DNA of 64,000 nucleotides from Polaribacter gangjinensis (GCF_038024125.1 NZ_CP150662.1:1877501-1941500); one strand, 5' to 3'. Counted from the stretch's first letter, positions 35,171 through 45,558 are shown. The notes: generated by a model not told the origin, from the sequence alone. Numbers and translations are program-made.

Positions 35171-35203
35171 AAAAAAACCACCTAACAATGTTAAGTGGTT
35201 TTT
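35171..35203 (-). terminator. Intrinsic terminator of the SusCD locus
   Basis: AAAAACCACCTAAC (35173-35186) pairs with GTTAAGTGGTTTTT (35190-35203), one mismatch, loop AAT; a T-run follows on the minus strand. It lies 24 bp past the stop of the last gene of the locus. Confidence 0.85.
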
Positions 35204-35226
35204 GAAATAACTTTTTAAAAGTATTT

Positions 35227-36654
35227 TTATTGTATAATCAACTTTTGAGTTGATACTTTATCATCTTGAGAAACTTTTAAAATATAGTTTCCTTTGCTAA
35301 TTCCAGAAACTGAAATCTGAGAAGAACTAATGATTCCTTCTTTTACAACTTGCCCTAAAATTGAATAGATTTTATAGCTGCTATTCTCATATTCTGAGCT
35401 AATTTTAATAAATTCTGATGCTGGATTAGGGTAAATCTGTAAAGAGTTCTTAGAAACGCTCTCAATAGATAGTGTTGTAGGATCTAACATGTATAATTCA
35501 TTTCCTGTTGTTCCATTATCTCCTTCAAAGAATAATTTACCATTTAAAACAACTATTTGGTCAATATCTTTAATAGTATTAGTAATTAATTCAGTTGTAT
35601 TTCCATTCGTTCTATATAAATAACCATTAGTATCATCTGCAGGTTCACCTCTGTAGTACATATAATTTCCAACGACTGCATAATCTTCAGGATCGTGATT
35701 ATTTCCACCAGTTGCAGTACTTCCTGTGATATTACTTACGTTTGTAATTGTATCAGTATTTGGGTCATATTTAAATAATTGATCGTTTGATACTCCTGTA
35801 TCACCTTCAAAGAATAATACTCCATTCCAATTAAAATAAAAATCTGTTCCAGTTAAAGTATTTGCAGCTGTAACTTCTACAGTTCCGTTTGTAGTTCCGT
35901 CTGTTTTCCAAACTTTTCCTAAAGCTTCAAAATACAATTCGTTACCAATAGTTACAAAATTACTAATTCCTGAATCATTTGAGTTTCCGGTAATATCTTT
36001 TATTAACGTATAAGTATCTGTAGCAGGATCATAAGAGTATAATTCTCTTCCAATAGTAGGATCATCAGTTGCAGTAAAACCATAACCATAAATTTTTCCA
36101 TTAAAAGCAATAATTTGAGCTCCAATAAAATTTACGTGTTCACTACCTGAATTAGGTACTTTTATTTGGGTTGTTCCATCAAATTGATACAATCCGTTTG
36201 CATCAGTTGTGTTGATATAGTATATTAAACCATCTAATTCTCTTGGTTCAAAAACGAATCCACCACCAGTTGCAACTGTTCCATCTACAGTTCCATCTGA
36301 TGAAATTAAAACGTTTCCTGATCCTGTATTTGCACTGAAATACATAGTTCCGTTGAATGTAAAAAAGAAATTTGGAGTAGAATTACTACTTCCAATATTA
36401 AAATCTTTAAAGAATGTAGTACCTTCAGATGTTCCATCTGTAACCCATAATTCAGAACCTAAATCAACATTTCCTGGTGTATTAGAACCACTAGAATCAT
36501 CAGCAGCAAAATAGATTTTGTTATTGAAAACAAATAAATTATTTGGATTTGAACTAGATGTTCCAGAATCGTTGATTTCTTTTAAAAGTGTTACTTGTGC
36601 ACTTGTCGTTAAAAATGCAATTAATGTAATTGCTAAAAGTAATTTTAGTTTCAT
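35227..36654 (-). CDS. Secreted protein with T9SS C-terminal sorting domain
   Basis: 475 residues. Signal peptide (MKLKLLLAITLIAFLTTSAQ). The body holds several repeats of the ELWxTDGTxxGT type (SELWVTDGTSEGT, LISSDGTVDGT, KVWKTDGTTNGT) alternating with F-NGxxYFSA strands, suggesting a beta-propeller. The last ~75 residues (LQIYPNPASEFIKIS ... GNYILKV ... KLIIQ) are a type A Por/T9SS sorting domain, so it is exported across the outer membrane. Last gene of the SusCD locus, 25 bp after the di-heme peroxidase. Ligand unknown. Confidence 0.85.
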   Translation of the reverse strand: MKLKLLLAITLIAFLTTSAQVTLLKEINDSGTSSSNPNNLFVFNNKIYFAADDSSGSNTPGNVDLGSELWVTDGTSEGTTFFKDFNIGSSNSTPNFFFTFNGTMYFSANTGSGNVLISSDGTVDGTVATGGGFVFEPRELDGLIYYINTTDANGLYQFDGTTQIKVPNSGSEHVNFIGAQIIAFNGKIYGYGFTATDDPTIGRELYSYDPATDTYTLIKDITGNSNDSGISNFVTIGNELYFEALGKVWKTDGTTNGTVEVTAANTLTGTDFYFNWNGVLFFEGDTGVSNDQLFKYDPNTDTITNVSNITGSTATGGNNHDPEDYAVVGNYMYYRGEPADDTNGYLYRTNGNTTELITNTIKDIDQIVVLNGKLFFEGDNGTTGNELYMLDPTTLSIESVSKNSLQIYPNPASEFIKISSEYENSSYKIYSILGQVVKEGIISSSQISVSGISKGNYILKVSQDDKVSTQKLIIQ

Positions 36655-36679
36655 GATGTTTGTTTTTAAAAATTAATAA

Positions 36680-37834
36680 TTATTGTGGTAAAGTTGGTAT
36701 TATTGTTCGTCTTGTTGGTGTACTTAACGTATTTATAAAAGCTAAAACAGCGTCTATTTCTTCTCTATTTAAATTTAGTTTTTTCAATAATGGAGATGTT
36801 TTTGGAATCAAAGAATCCCTTCCTACACCTTTATATTTATTTTGAATTGGAGCTGGATTTCCAAGATTGTAAAATTCAACAACATCTAACAACGATGGAA
36901 AATGTCCATGATGCATCCAAGGTCTTGTATTAGCAACTTCTCTAATTGTTGGTGTTCTAAATTTTCCAATATCTTCTATTTTTCCGGTAACATTGTATCT
37001 ACCAAAATCTTCATCTTTAGTTCCAAAAAGAGTTTGTCCATCATTATGATATTGATTATCACTAAAATATCCTGTATTATGACAATTGATACAACGTGCT
37101 TTCGTTCTAAATAAATGCAAGCCCATTACTTCTTGATCTGTAAATTTATCAGATGTTCCAGTTACAAATTTATCAAATTTTGACATTGGACTTTTTATAG
37201 ACCTTTCAAAAGTTGCAATGGCTTTTTGTATTTTTTGTAATGTAATTTTTTCATCGCCAAAAGCACTTTTAAATAAAGGTTTATAACCTTCTATTTTTTG
37301 TAAATTTTCTACAGCATATTCTAAATCCATGTTCATTTCTAGTTTATCAGGAATTGGAAATCTTGCTTGATCTTCTAAACTAGTAGCTCTACCATCCCAA
37401 AAAAGCTCTTTTGCATAACCAACATTTAAAATAGTCATAGAATTTCTACTTCCTGTTTGTCTGTTATGACCAAATGAACGCGTTGAATTATCTGTCCAAC
37501 CTAATTCAGGATTGTGACAAGAAGCACACGCAATTTGTCCACTTTTAGACAATCTTGGATCAAAAAATAAGGTTTTACCTAACTTACTTTTTTCTTCAGA
37601 ATACGGATTGTCTGCAGGAAATTCCATTTCAGGTAATACACCAATATCTTTAAAAGTAGTTTTATCGATCAATGAATCTAAATGTGGTTTTGGCCATTTG
37701 CTTGCATCTGGCTGTGAATACACTTTTCTTAAATAAGAAATGTCTTGATATTGCTCTTTTTCAGTTTTATTATATGCTAATAGCAGTAAACTAATACAAA
37801 TAACAAAAAGAACAAGGATAGATTTTTTAATCAT
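36680..37834 (-). CDS. Di-heme cytochrome c peroxidase (CCP/MauG family)
   Basis: 384 residues from the ATG at 37832-37834; a start 10 codons earlier overlaps the upstream gene and lacks support. N-terminal membrane/signal segment (about 5-20). Two c-heme motifs: C103-ASC-H107 (CASCHNP) and C248-INC-H252 (CINCHNT). FGHNRQTGSRNSMTILN and WDGRATSLEDQ are family-typical. Periplasmic; reduces hydrogen peroxide or, as in MauG/MbnH, oxidises a Trp of a partner protein. Sits 5 bp behind the lipoprotein of the SusCD locus, an unusual partner for that system. Confidence 0.9.
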   Translation of the reverse strand: MIKKSILVLFVICISLLLLAYNKTEKEQYQDISYLRKVYSQPDASKWPKPHLDSLIDKTTFKDIGVLPEMEFPADNPYSEEKSKLGKTLFFDPRLSKSGQIACASCHNPELGWTDNSTRSFGHNRQTGSRNSMTILNVGYAKELFWDGRATSLEDQARFPIPDKLEMNMDLEYAVENLQKIEGYKPLFKSAFGDEKITLQKIQKAIATFERSIKSPMSKFDKFVTGTSDKFTDQEVMGLHLFRTKARCINCHNTGYFSDNQYHNDGQTLFGTKDEDFGRYNVTGKIEDIGKFRTPTIREVANTRPWMHHGHFPSLLDVVEFYNLGNPAPIQNKYKGVGRDSLIPKTSPLLKKLNLNREEIDAVLAFINTLSTPTRRTIIPTLPQ

Positions 37835-37839
37835 AATTT

Positions 37840-39303
37840 TTATAAATTTATTACTCTTGGACACGAACCGTTTATTGGATCTGGATCTGGATAACTATTT
37901 GAATTGTATAAAATGTAATTTATGGTAACAATTTCTCCGTTAATTTCTGAACAATCCACTAAAATTTCGAGTTCTATTTTCCATAAATTATTGCCGCTAT
38001 TTACCAATTTATAAGTTCCTGTTCCGCTAATAGGAACATTGTATGCAATTCCACTATTTCTACTGATTATCACAATTCTTTGAGTTACAACATTAACAAC
38101 TCCTTCTGTGGTACTATTTCCATTTTTAGGGAAAAACTCAATTGCTTCTGTTAAATTAAACCCTGGAGATTCTACTGATGCTCCATTAAAAAGATTTCTT
38201 AACGAAAATGGATTTGTTCCAACTGGTGGAAAATTTCCAACAAACCCGAGTCTAAATTTGTGATGATAAATATCATCAGAAGCATCATTAGGAGTGCCAT
38301 TATCAGAAAATAAAAATCCATTTGGATTGTCTTTAGAAACAATTACAGGCTTAGGAAAAACGGAGGTACTTGCCCAATCACAATTTAAATTATTGGTATT
38401 GTATCGCCAATATTCTCCAAATAATCTGTAAAATGGATTTGAAAGATTGTAAAAATGAACGACCGGATTTCCACTTCTATCAATTTTTATAGGCTTATTG
38501 ATGTCTAAAAATTTATTATTTCCTTTCACATAATTAGGCACATCAACCAATGTTAAAGATGCGTCTAATGAAGAATCGTCAGGTAAATTTTCATTCAGAG
38601 TGAAGGTAAATTCAACTTCATCTTCTTTTGTGATTGGTTTTTTTACAATACTGTAATTAAAGGTTGATGGCGCACTGAATAAAGCAGTATTTTCTATATC
38701 TTCTTTTACAAATCCGTTTGGAAAAACAACTTTAAAATCGAAAGATTCTTGATTATTTCCTAGAATTTCTTTTCTATTGATGTTGAATGAATACGAAAAT
38801 GTTGTTTCTCTAAAATTAATGATTAATTCTTTATTTGAAACCGTTTCATTTGGCATTCCAATAGCAATTGATGGATTGCTACTGTTTGTTAAAGTTAATT
38901 TTATTTGAGGATTTTTAGTCAAATCCCAATTTTCATTTACTTTGATATAGATTGTATCTACTCTTTTTTGATTGGTAAAAGAAAGTGAATTTGTTGGGGA
39001 AATTGTATAATCTGTCAATCCAGAAACTTCAGTTTCAAAACCTATTTGAATACTATTTTCAATAGTACCAGTTGTAATTGCAACAGGAACTTTTAAGGTT
39101 TTTAAATTGTCTTTTGTATAAGTAGATTTTGCTACTAATCCTCCGTTTTTTTCAGGAAATTCTAGTACGTTATTGTTATTATCAACCAACAAAAAGAAAC
39201 GAACAAACGAATTTTCATTTGAAAATAATTTGTCATCTTCTTTTTCGCAATTCAGAAAAAGAACAATGAAACTAGCAAAAAGTATGTATTTAATAGCCTT
39301 CAT
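37840..39303 (-). CDS. Surface lipoprotein of the SusCD locus (SusE/F position)
   Basis: 487 residues from the ATG at 39301-39303, overlapping the SusD stop by 14 bp. Lipobox FASFIVLFLNC (Cys about 19). N-terminal half (about 40-240) is beta-sandwich-like with sequences in the style of DUF4843 (LKVPVAITTGTIENS, DTIYIKVNENWD); the C-terminal half (300-487) contains a Tyr/Trp- and Asn-rich domain with Cys at CDW, DCSE and SCPR. Probably on the cell surface as a substrate-binding accessory. Exact family uncertain. Confidence 0.72.
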   Translation of the reverse strand: MKAIKYILFASFIVLFLNCEKEDDKLFSNENSFVRFFLLVDNNNNVLEFPEKNGGLVAKSTYTKDNLKTLKVPVAITTGTIENSIQIGFETEVSGLTDYTISPTNSLSFTNQKRVDTIYIKVNENWDLTKNPQIKLTLTNSSNPSIAIGMPNETVSNKELIINFRETTFSYSFNINRKEILGNNQESFDFKVVFPNGFVKEDIENTALFSAPSTFNYSIVKKPITKEDEVEFTFTLNENLPDDSSLDASLTLVDVPNYVKGNNKFLDINKPIKIDRSGNPVVHFYNLSNPFYRLFGEYWRYNTNNLNCDWASTSVFPKPVIVSKDNPNGFLFSDNGTPNDASDDIYHHKFRLGFVGNFPPVGTNPFSLRNLFNGASVESPGFNLTEAIEFFPKNGNSTTEGVVNVVTQRIVIISRNSGIAYNVPISGTGTYKLVNSGNNLWKIELEILVDCSEINGEIVTINYILYNSNSYPDPDPINGSCPRVINL

Positions 39304-40735
39304 TTTGTCGAATATTTTCATTTAATTCAATACTTGCTTGTGGAATTGGTAATACAAAGAAATTTGATGGATAACTTAAATTACACACGGTTGCTAAACA
39401 TCCTTTATTTCTGATAACATCTTTTTTAAATCGAGCTAAATCAAATAACAAATGTCCTTCAAAAGCCAATTCTTTTCTTCGCTCTAAAAAGATTTCTTCT
39501 AACAAATTTCCTGTTGATGTTAATGAACTTAAATTAGCTCTTTGTCTTAAGATATTAATATCAATCAAAGCATCATTTTCTCTGTTTAAACGCGCATTTG
39601 CTTCTGCTCTTATCAAATACATTTCAGACAAGCGAATGTGAGTTGTACCAGCACCATTTTGGAATTTTTTTGTAAAATAATAAGGTAAATTTTGCTCAAC
39701 TCCTGCAACTTTTGTTGGTAAATTTTGAGTGATAAACATATTTTTTCTGATGTCATTTGTATCATACAAATCCAGTAAATCTCTTGAAGCTACATAACGT
39801 TTGTAATTAAGATTCGATTCATAAAAAAACCATTGAGAAATGGATTGTGAAACAGCACCTTCTGAGGTTCTTGGAGCAGAAAATTCCAAAATAATTTCAG
39901 AAACAGGTTCTTCTTCTTTTTCCCATTCAGTTACATAATTGTTTGTTGAAATTAATGCAATTCCAGAGGTTGTTATTACGTTATTGGAATATAAAAAAGC
40001 TTTTTCCCAATCATTCATTTGCAATGCGATTCTTGCATACAAAGCTTCAGTAGTTTTTTTATTGAAAAGAGAATGACTTGGTCCTGCTAAAAATTGATTA
40101 TTTGTAAACAATGATAAAGCTGTATCTAAATCTGCTTGTAACAAATCGTAGGTTTCTTTCATTGTTTTTCTTGACGGAAAATCAACTCCAATCAATAAAG
40201 TTTCGGAATTGTAAACGATTCCAGGATGTGAAGCATCTGCTGTAAATCCGTAGTTTTGAGCAAATAACAAACTTAATTGGTAATGAGAAAAAGCACGAAT
40301 TACCAATAATTCTGCTTCTAGTTGATTTTTTTCATCCGTTGTTAAAAAGGTAAACGTATCATAATATTTTAGGATGATATTTGCTTGATTGATGATTTCA
40401 TATAAGAGATTATAAGATCCTACATAATCAGATTCTTGAGCAATATCACTAAAATTATAACTATTTTGAATGGTTCCAGGAACTGTAATTTCTTTGTTTG
40501 TAACAAAGGGACTAAAAGTGATATTACCTCCTTGAACATCTGCATACACATTACTTTCTGACGCTAAATAATCTTCAATATCATAATAAATTCCATTAAG
40601 CGCTAATTCCAGACCTGTTTTACTAGATAATTGTTCATTGATTGAAATTTGAGTTCCTGGCTCAACTTTTAAGAAATCATTGCATGAAATCAATACAAAA
40701 AGACAAATTAAAAAAGTGATTTTATAGTTTTTCAT
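39290..40735 (-). CDS. SusD/RagB-family nutrient-binding lipoprotein
   Basis: 481 residues. Lipobox LFVLISC (Cys18) followed by NDFLKVEPGTQIS, the usual SusD N-terminus. Helical TPR-like body, with RAFSHYQLSLLFAQNYG and the C-terminal RLSEMYLIRAEANARLN and RRKELAFEGHLLFDLARF motifs. Forms the lid on the SusC barrel and binds substrate at the outer surface. One bp after the SusC stop. Confidence 0.95.
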   Translation of the reverse strand: MKNYKITFLICLFVLISCNDFLKVEPGTQISINEQLSSKTGLELALNGIYYDIEDYLASESNVYADVQGGNITFSPFVTNKEITVPGTIQNSYNFSDIAQESDYVGSYNLLYEIINQANIILKYYDTFTFLTTDEKNQLEAELLVIRAFSHYQLSLLFAQNYGFTADASHPGIVYNSETLLIGVDFPSRKTMKETYDLLQADLDTALSLFTNNQFLAGPSHSLFNKKTTEALYARIALQMNDWEKAFLYSNNVITTSGIALISTNNYVTEWEKEEEPVSEIILEFSAPRTSEGAVSQSISQWFFYESNLNYKRYVASRDLLDLYDTNDIRKNMFITQNLPTKVAGVEQNLPYYFTKKFQNGAGTTHIRLSEMYLIRAEANARLNRENDALIDINILRQRANLSSLTSTGNLLEEIFLERRKELAFEGHLLFDLARFKKDVIRNKGCLATVCNLSYPSNFFVLPIPQASIELNENIRQNEGY

Positions 40736-40736
40736 A

Positions 40737-43700
40737 TTAAAACGTGGTATTAATTCCTAAAGTAAATGTTCTTGACTCAGGATATTGATTTCTAAATTCT
40801 GCCACACCATTTTTTCCTTTCGGAGATTTATTTTTATACCAGTAAAATAAATTGGAGCCATTCAATGTAAATGACAAGGAATTTAGGGGAATTTTCCATT
40901 TTTTTACTGGCATATTATAAGATAAACTCACAGAACGTAATTTGATATGAGAAGTATCAAACAAATATTTTGTAGAGTTTGATATTAATGTATTATTATC
41001 AATAATGATTGGATGAATGGCTTCATCTCCTTGATTGAACCATGCATCTTCAAAAACATTCACATTGATATTTCTGTTTGTTAATACTCTGTAATTATCA
41101 AATAAAACTCTGTCTATCATGATATCAGCGCCATAGGTAAAAGACATCATCACATTCAGCGTCAGATTTTTATATTGAAATGTGTTGTTAAAACCACCAA
41201 AAAAGTCTGCTTGAGAATCTCCAATTGGTTTCCAATCAGAAGGACCAAACAAGGTTCTTACTTGTGAACTATCATAAATTTGATTGTTTACATTGAATAA
41301 TTCACGGCCTGTTGCAGGATCAATTCCTATAAAATCAAATCCCCAAATTGTAGAGGTTGCATAACCAACAGTTTGTGCTCTTGCAACTTCTGCAGTTGAA
41401 AATGCAGATCCTAAACCTACCAATGAAGTTACTTCATTTCTGATAGTGGTAATGTTAAAACTCGAATTCCAAGAAAGGCTTTTTTTATCAATTATGGTAG
41501 TATTCAAAGCAAATTCAAATCCTTGATTGTACATTTCAGCCCCATTTATTTGAGCTTCTCTAAATCCAGTTTCTGCAATTACATTTCGAGAAACAATTTG
41601 ATCTATGATTTTATCTCTAAAAAAATCAGTGGTAAATTTGAAACGTTTTAAAAAGTTGAAATCAAAACCAACATTGAATTTTTTATTTGTTTCCCAAGTT
41701 AAATTTGGATTAGGAGCTGATGTTAAATTTGCATAATCCAATCCATTATACCCATTAAAATTGGTAGTGTATAATCCTAAAGCTCTGTAAGAACCAATTC
41801 TTGAATTTCCTGTAGTTCCGTAACTAATTCTAGCTCTTAAAAAGTCTACAAACTCACTATCTTTTAAAAATGATTCACTGCTAATGTTCCAACTTGCGCC
41901 AATTCCACCATTATAAGCTGTATTTCTATCATCTCCAAAAGCAGAACTTTGATCAATTCTAAAATTCACCAAAAAGAAATATTTCTTTTTATAATTATAA
42001 TTTAACTGACTAAACATGGATCTTCCTGCACTTTCTGAAATATCATTTTGATAATCTTGTTCAAAAGCAGTTTCAACAGGTTGAGGAACGCTTTCATTAC
42101 CAAAACCTTTTCCCATAGCATATCCAAAATATACTTTTTCTTTTCGGGCTTCAATTCCTAGAATACCATCAATCATATGGTTTTTCCCAAAAGTATTGTT
42201 GTATGCTAAAGATGCGTTCCAGTTCCAGCGTCTTGTATCTCTGTTTCGTAACATTCTTCTTCCTTTTACCAATCCAAAACTATCAGTTGGATCTCTAAAA
42301 AACGGAGAATCATTGTCTGTACCAAAATCTCCAGAACCATTCAAACCAGAAAAATAGCGATCTTCGTCTTTGTCTGAATAATCCAATCCAAATAAAGTCG
42401 AGAATTTTAAACGATCACTAAATGTATAATTTGCTTGTAAACTTGTTAAAAAAGCGACAGTAGTTGCATCAGAAATATTTTGATTTGCAACTGCTAAAGG
42501 ATTTCCAAAAGTATCAAAACGAGTATAATTTCCGTTTTCATCTCTTACAGGAATTGTAGGAGGCAAAGCAAAAGAATACAATTTATTTGGATCTTTTTTC
42601 AAAGCAAAAGAAGGAGAAAAAACTAGAGAAGCATCAAATTTATCTTTATTGTATCTGTATGAAAAAGAAGCATTTATTTTTTCAAAAGAATTATTTATTT
42701 GTGCTTCAGCAGTTTTTTGATATCCTAAACTTGCTCTATAAGTACTGTTTTTTACACCTCCAGAAGCACTGAAATTTATTCTACTAAACAAACCAGTGGT
42801 GTTTAATAAATTAAACCAATCTGTATTTACGCCATTCCAAGGTTGTACATTTTGTAAGTTTCCGCTGTTGGTATTGTATTCATTAATAACAGTTTGGTAT
42901 TGTTCCCCATTTAAATATTTCAATCCGTTAAATGCGGTTGTTACACCAATTTGGTTGGATGCTGTGTAGCTTATTTTACCTTTTCTACCTTTTTTTGTGG
43001 TGATGATTATAACACCATTTGCAGCATCAGCTCCATACAAACCAACAGCAGCTGCATCTTTTAAAATATTGAAACTTTCAATATCGTCAATACCAATTTT
43101 TGCTAATGGATTTAAGATATTTTCGGATAAATTTCCAGTACCAACATCAAAGAAATTATTTCCATCTAATCCAATTTCTTCAGATAAAATAATTCCGTCA
43201 ATAATGATTAAAGGTTGTGTTGAAGTACCCACAATATTGCTGTTTAAAGGTGTTATAGATCCTTGACCACGAATATCAATTTTTACAGGTTCACCCAATT
43301 GCGAACTTATTTGTATAGAAACACCTGCAACTTGACCTTCTAAAAGTTCATCAATAGAAATTACAGGTTGTTCTAAACCTAAATCCTTTGCTTTTACTGT
43401 GGCAATACTTCCTACAACTTCTTCTTTTAATTTTGCTGTTCCGTAAGAAGAGGTAATTACAATTTCATCTAAAGAAGTTGCTGCTTCTTCTAAAGTAATA
43501 TCAAAATATGATTTTGTTCCAACAACAATTTCTTTAGTTTGATAGCCTAAATAAGAGATTTCTAAAGTTACATTATTGATATTATCGTCTTTTATTAGGT
43601 ATGTAAATTTTCCGTCAAAATCAGTAACTGCCCCTTTTTTGGTTCCTTTTATCAAAACAGTTGCATTGGGAATTCCTGTATTTTCAGACTTGCTTTTTAC

Positions 43701-44066
43701 AACTCCTGAAATTTGTCTGGATTGAATTATAGGTTTTTTATCAACAAAAACGATTTGTTTTTCTCTAATTATGTAATTGATTTCAAGATTTTTACTAATA
43801 ATATCTAAGACCTCTTTTAAGGGTACATTTTTTACATCAATAGTAATTTTTGCAGAAGTATTGATTTTTTTAGCGTTGAATAAAATTCTGTAAGAAGTTT
43901 GTTGTTCAATAGAAGTAATTACTTCTTGAAGCGGTTTGTCTATTTTATTGATTGAAACTGTTTGCGAGAAAGAATTTGCAATAACACAACACAAAAATGC
44001 CATTAGAAAGATAATTTTCTTCGTTTTCAAGGATGTATAAAGTATTTTTTCTAACAGTATTTTCAT
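40737..44066 (-). CDS. SusC/RagA TonB-dependent transporter with STN signalling domain
   Basis: 1109 residues from the ATG at 44064-44066 (an upstream ATG would overlap fecR). Signal peptide ending near ANSFSQ; then an N-terminal STN domain (about 40-100; EVITSIEQQTSYRILFNAKK), carboxypeptidase-regulatory-like beta-sandwich (about 120-200; ISGVVKSKSENTGIPNATV), plug (about 200-360; GLYGADAANGVIIITTKKG) and a 22-strand barrel ending in aromatic-rich TFTLGINTTF. The STN domain passes a signal to the FecR anti-sigma encoded 4 bp upstream. Substrate not evident. Confidence 0.95.
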   Translation of the reverse strand: MKILLEKILYTSLKTKKIIFLMAFLCCVIANSFSQTVSINKIDKPLQEVITSIEQQTSYRILFNAKKINTSAKITIDVKNVPLKEVLDIISKNLEINYIIREKQIVFVDKKPIIQSRQISGVVKSKSENTGIPNATVLIKGTKKGAVTDFDGKFTYLIKDDNINNVTLEISYLGYQTKEIVVGTKSYFDITLEEAATSLDEIVITSSYGTAKLKEEVVGSIATVKAKDLGLEQPVISIDELLEGQVAGVSIQISSQLGEPVKIDIRGQGSITPLNSNIVGTSTQPLIIIDGIILSEEIGLDGNNFFDVGTGNLSENILNPLAKIGIDDIESFNILKDAAAVGLYGADAANGVIIITTKKGRKGKISYTASNQIGVTTAFNGLKYLNGEQYQTVINEYNTNSGNLQNVQPWNGVNTDWFNLLNTTGLFSRINFSASGGVKNSTYRASLGYQKTAEAQINNSFEKINASFSYRYNKDKFDASLVFSPSFALKKDPNKLYSFALPPTIPVRDENGNYTRFDTFGNPLAVANQNISDATTVAFLTSLQANYTFSDRLKFSTLFGLDYSDKDEDRYFSGLNGSGDFGTDNDSPFFRDPTDSFGLVKGRRMLRNRDTRRWNWNASLAYNNTFGKNHMIDGILGIEARKEKVYFGYAMGKGFGNESVPQPVETAFEQDYQNDISESAGRSMFSQLNYNYKKKYFFLVNFRIDQSSAFGDDRNTAYNGGIGASWNISSESFLKDSEFVDFLRARISYGTTGNSRIGSYRALGLYTTNFNGYNGLDYANLTSAPNPNLTWETNKKFNVGFDFNFLKRFKFTTDFFRDKIIDQIVSRNVIAETGFREAQINGAEMYNQGFEFALNTTIIDKKSLSWNSSFNITTIRNEVTSLVGLGSAFSTAEVARAQTVGYATSTIWGFDFIGIDPATGRELFNVNNQIYDSSQVRTLFGPSDWKPIGDSQADFFGGFNNTFQYKNLTLNVMMSFTYGADIMIDRVLFDNYRVLTNRNINVNVFEDAWFNQGDEAIHPIIIDNNTLISNSTKYLFDTSHIKLRSVSLSYNMPVKKWKIPLNSLSFTLNGSNLFYWYKNKSPKGKNGVAEFRNQYPESRTFTLGINTTF

Positions 44067-44070
44067 TGAA

Positions 44071-45207
44071 TTATGGTTTTGTAATTTCAATAATTCCATT
44101 TTCTATGGTATAATTAAAAGGAGTATCTAATTTGAATAACTCTAAAATATTTTCAACCGCTGTTTCTTTAATTTTTATGGTTCCTGTAAATTCTTGTGAA
44201 GCTAAAAACGGATAATTATTGTTGATTTTTATATTGTAATAACGTTCAATTTTTTTGGCAATACTACTAAATGTTTCTTTGTCAAAAATCAATTCTCCTC
44301 CAGTCCAAGAGCTATAGTTCGTTGTTTTTACAGATTTTTTTGTGAAAAATTTCTTTCCTTTTTGCCAAGTTGCTTTGGTATTTGGTTCTAATAAAACACT
44401 ATTTTCAGGATTTATTTTTTCAGATAAGCGAACAGAACCTTCTGTTAAAACACAATTGATAAAATCATCCTCTTGATAATTACTAACGTTAAATGTGGTT
44501 CCTAAAACCTCAATAGAAACCTCATTTGCTTCTACAATAAAAGGTTTTGACTTATCTTTTGAAACTTCAAAAAATGCTTCTCCTTTTAAAACAACATTAC
44601 GTGAATTTTCACTTGCAACAAACTGCTCAGGATATGTAAAAGTGGTTCCTGCATTCAAATGTACTACTGTTCCATCTGAGAGCGTTATTTTAAAAGTTTT
44701 TGAAAAAGGAACTTTTATGGTATTGTAAACAGTTGTTTTGATAGCCTCATTTTTATAATAAACCAGCTCTTTATCATTTTGTTTTGCAATTACATTTCCA
44801 GCTTCGTCTTTGATAATTTTATTGGTTTTGTCAGAAATATATTCTTTACTTCCAGAGCTTTTTTCTAAGACAATTACATTTTCTAAATTGTCATTAATTT
44901 TTGTATCTGTTGAATTTGTTTTTGTAAAAAAGTAGCTTAAACTTGCCAATATAACTGCAATACTTGCAACATATCCCCATTTTCTTGAATAAAATTTACG
45001 ACGTTGAGTTGGAAATTGATTCTTTAGTTGATTCCAATCAAACAAGTTTTTAGCATCGGAATTTGGTGTTATAAACAACCACATTTTTTTCAATTCTATG
45101 AAAGCTAGTTTGTTTTCTTCTGATTTTTCAATCCAATTTAACACTTGAACAACTTCTTCTTCTGAAGCTTCGTTTTGTAAGTATTTAAAAACTAATTCTT
45201 GAATCAT
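44071..45207 (-). CDS. FecR-family anti-sigma factor
   Basis: 378 residues from the ATG at 45205-45207; a reading from 45291 overlaps the PLDc_N gene and is rejected. Cytoplasmic N-terminal sigma-binding part (about 1-85, QNEASEEEVVQVLNWIEKSEEN), one membrane helix (about 93-110, GYVASIAVILASLSYFF), and a periplasmic FecR domain (KTFKITLSDGTVVHLNAGTTFTYP) with DUF4974-like C-terminus (LFKLDTPFNYTIENGIIEI). It should hold the ECF sigma factor until SusC senses substrate. Confidence 0.93.
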   Translation of the reverse strand: MIQELVFKYLQNEASEEEVVQVLNWIEKSEENKLAFIELKKMWLFITPNSDAKNLFDWNQLKNQFPTQRRKFYSRKWGYVASIAVILASLSYFFTKTNSTDTKINDNLENVIVLEKSSGSKEYISDKTNKIIKDEAGNVIAKQNDKELVYYKNEAIKTTVYNTIKVPFSKTFKITLSDGTVVHLNAGTTFTYPEQFVASENSRNVVLKGEAFFEVSKDKSKPFIVEANEVSIEVLGTTFNVSNYQEDDFINCVLTEGSVRLSEKINPENSVLLEPNTKATWQKGKKFFTKKSVKTTNYSSWTGGELIFDKETFSSIAKKIERYYNIKINNNYPFLASQEFTGTIKIKETAVENILELFKLDTPFNYTIENGIIEITKP

Positions 45208-45247
45208 TTTATTTTTTGATAGTGATTTATCTCCGCTATTACTTGTG

Positions 45248-45457
45248 TTAAATTTCTTTTTTACCAATGAAAACGTAATATAACGAACCAATTATTGGGA
45301 TAAATAAAATCACTAAAAGCCAAATAATTTTATCATCTTTTTCAAGTTTACTTTTTAGTAAGTTGAGTAGCGCGTAAATCCAAAATACTATTGAAATAAG
45401 CAAAATGGCATTCCAAAATACTAAACTGTAAGAAAAATCGGGAATAAGAGTTTCCAT
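45248..45457 (-). CDS. Small PLDc_N-type two-helix membrane protein
   Basis: 69 residues with two hydrophobic helices (about 12-34 and 44-63) split by KSKLEKDDK. The pattern WIYALLNLLKSK ... KIIWLLVILFIPIIGSLYYVFIG is that of the phospholipase D nuclease N-terminal (PLDc_N) domain, which occurs alone in many small membrane proteins. It lies between sigma and FecR genes, 40 bp before fecR and 101 bp after the sigma stop. Function unknown; it is an unusual guest in such a pair. Confidence 0.75.
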   Translation of the reverse strand: METLIPDFSYSLVFWNAILLISIVFWIYALLNLLKSKLEKDDKIIWLLVILFIPIIGSLYYVFIGKKEI

Positions 45458-45558
45458 TAAAATTTTACATTTTTTAAAGAACTTACATCAAAACATTGTT
45501 GATTTTTAAGCTCCATGTATGTTTGTACACGCGAAAGTTTAAAAACCCTATATTATTT

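Noticed and set aside
35500..36500. Repeats in the T9SS protein as a CRISPR-like or tandem DNA repeat
   Set aside because: They are degenerate at the DNA level and reflect protein repeats (TDGT motif).
42587..43266. Plus-strand frames within susC
   Set aside because: Antisense shadows; the minus-strand barrel protein is unambiguous.
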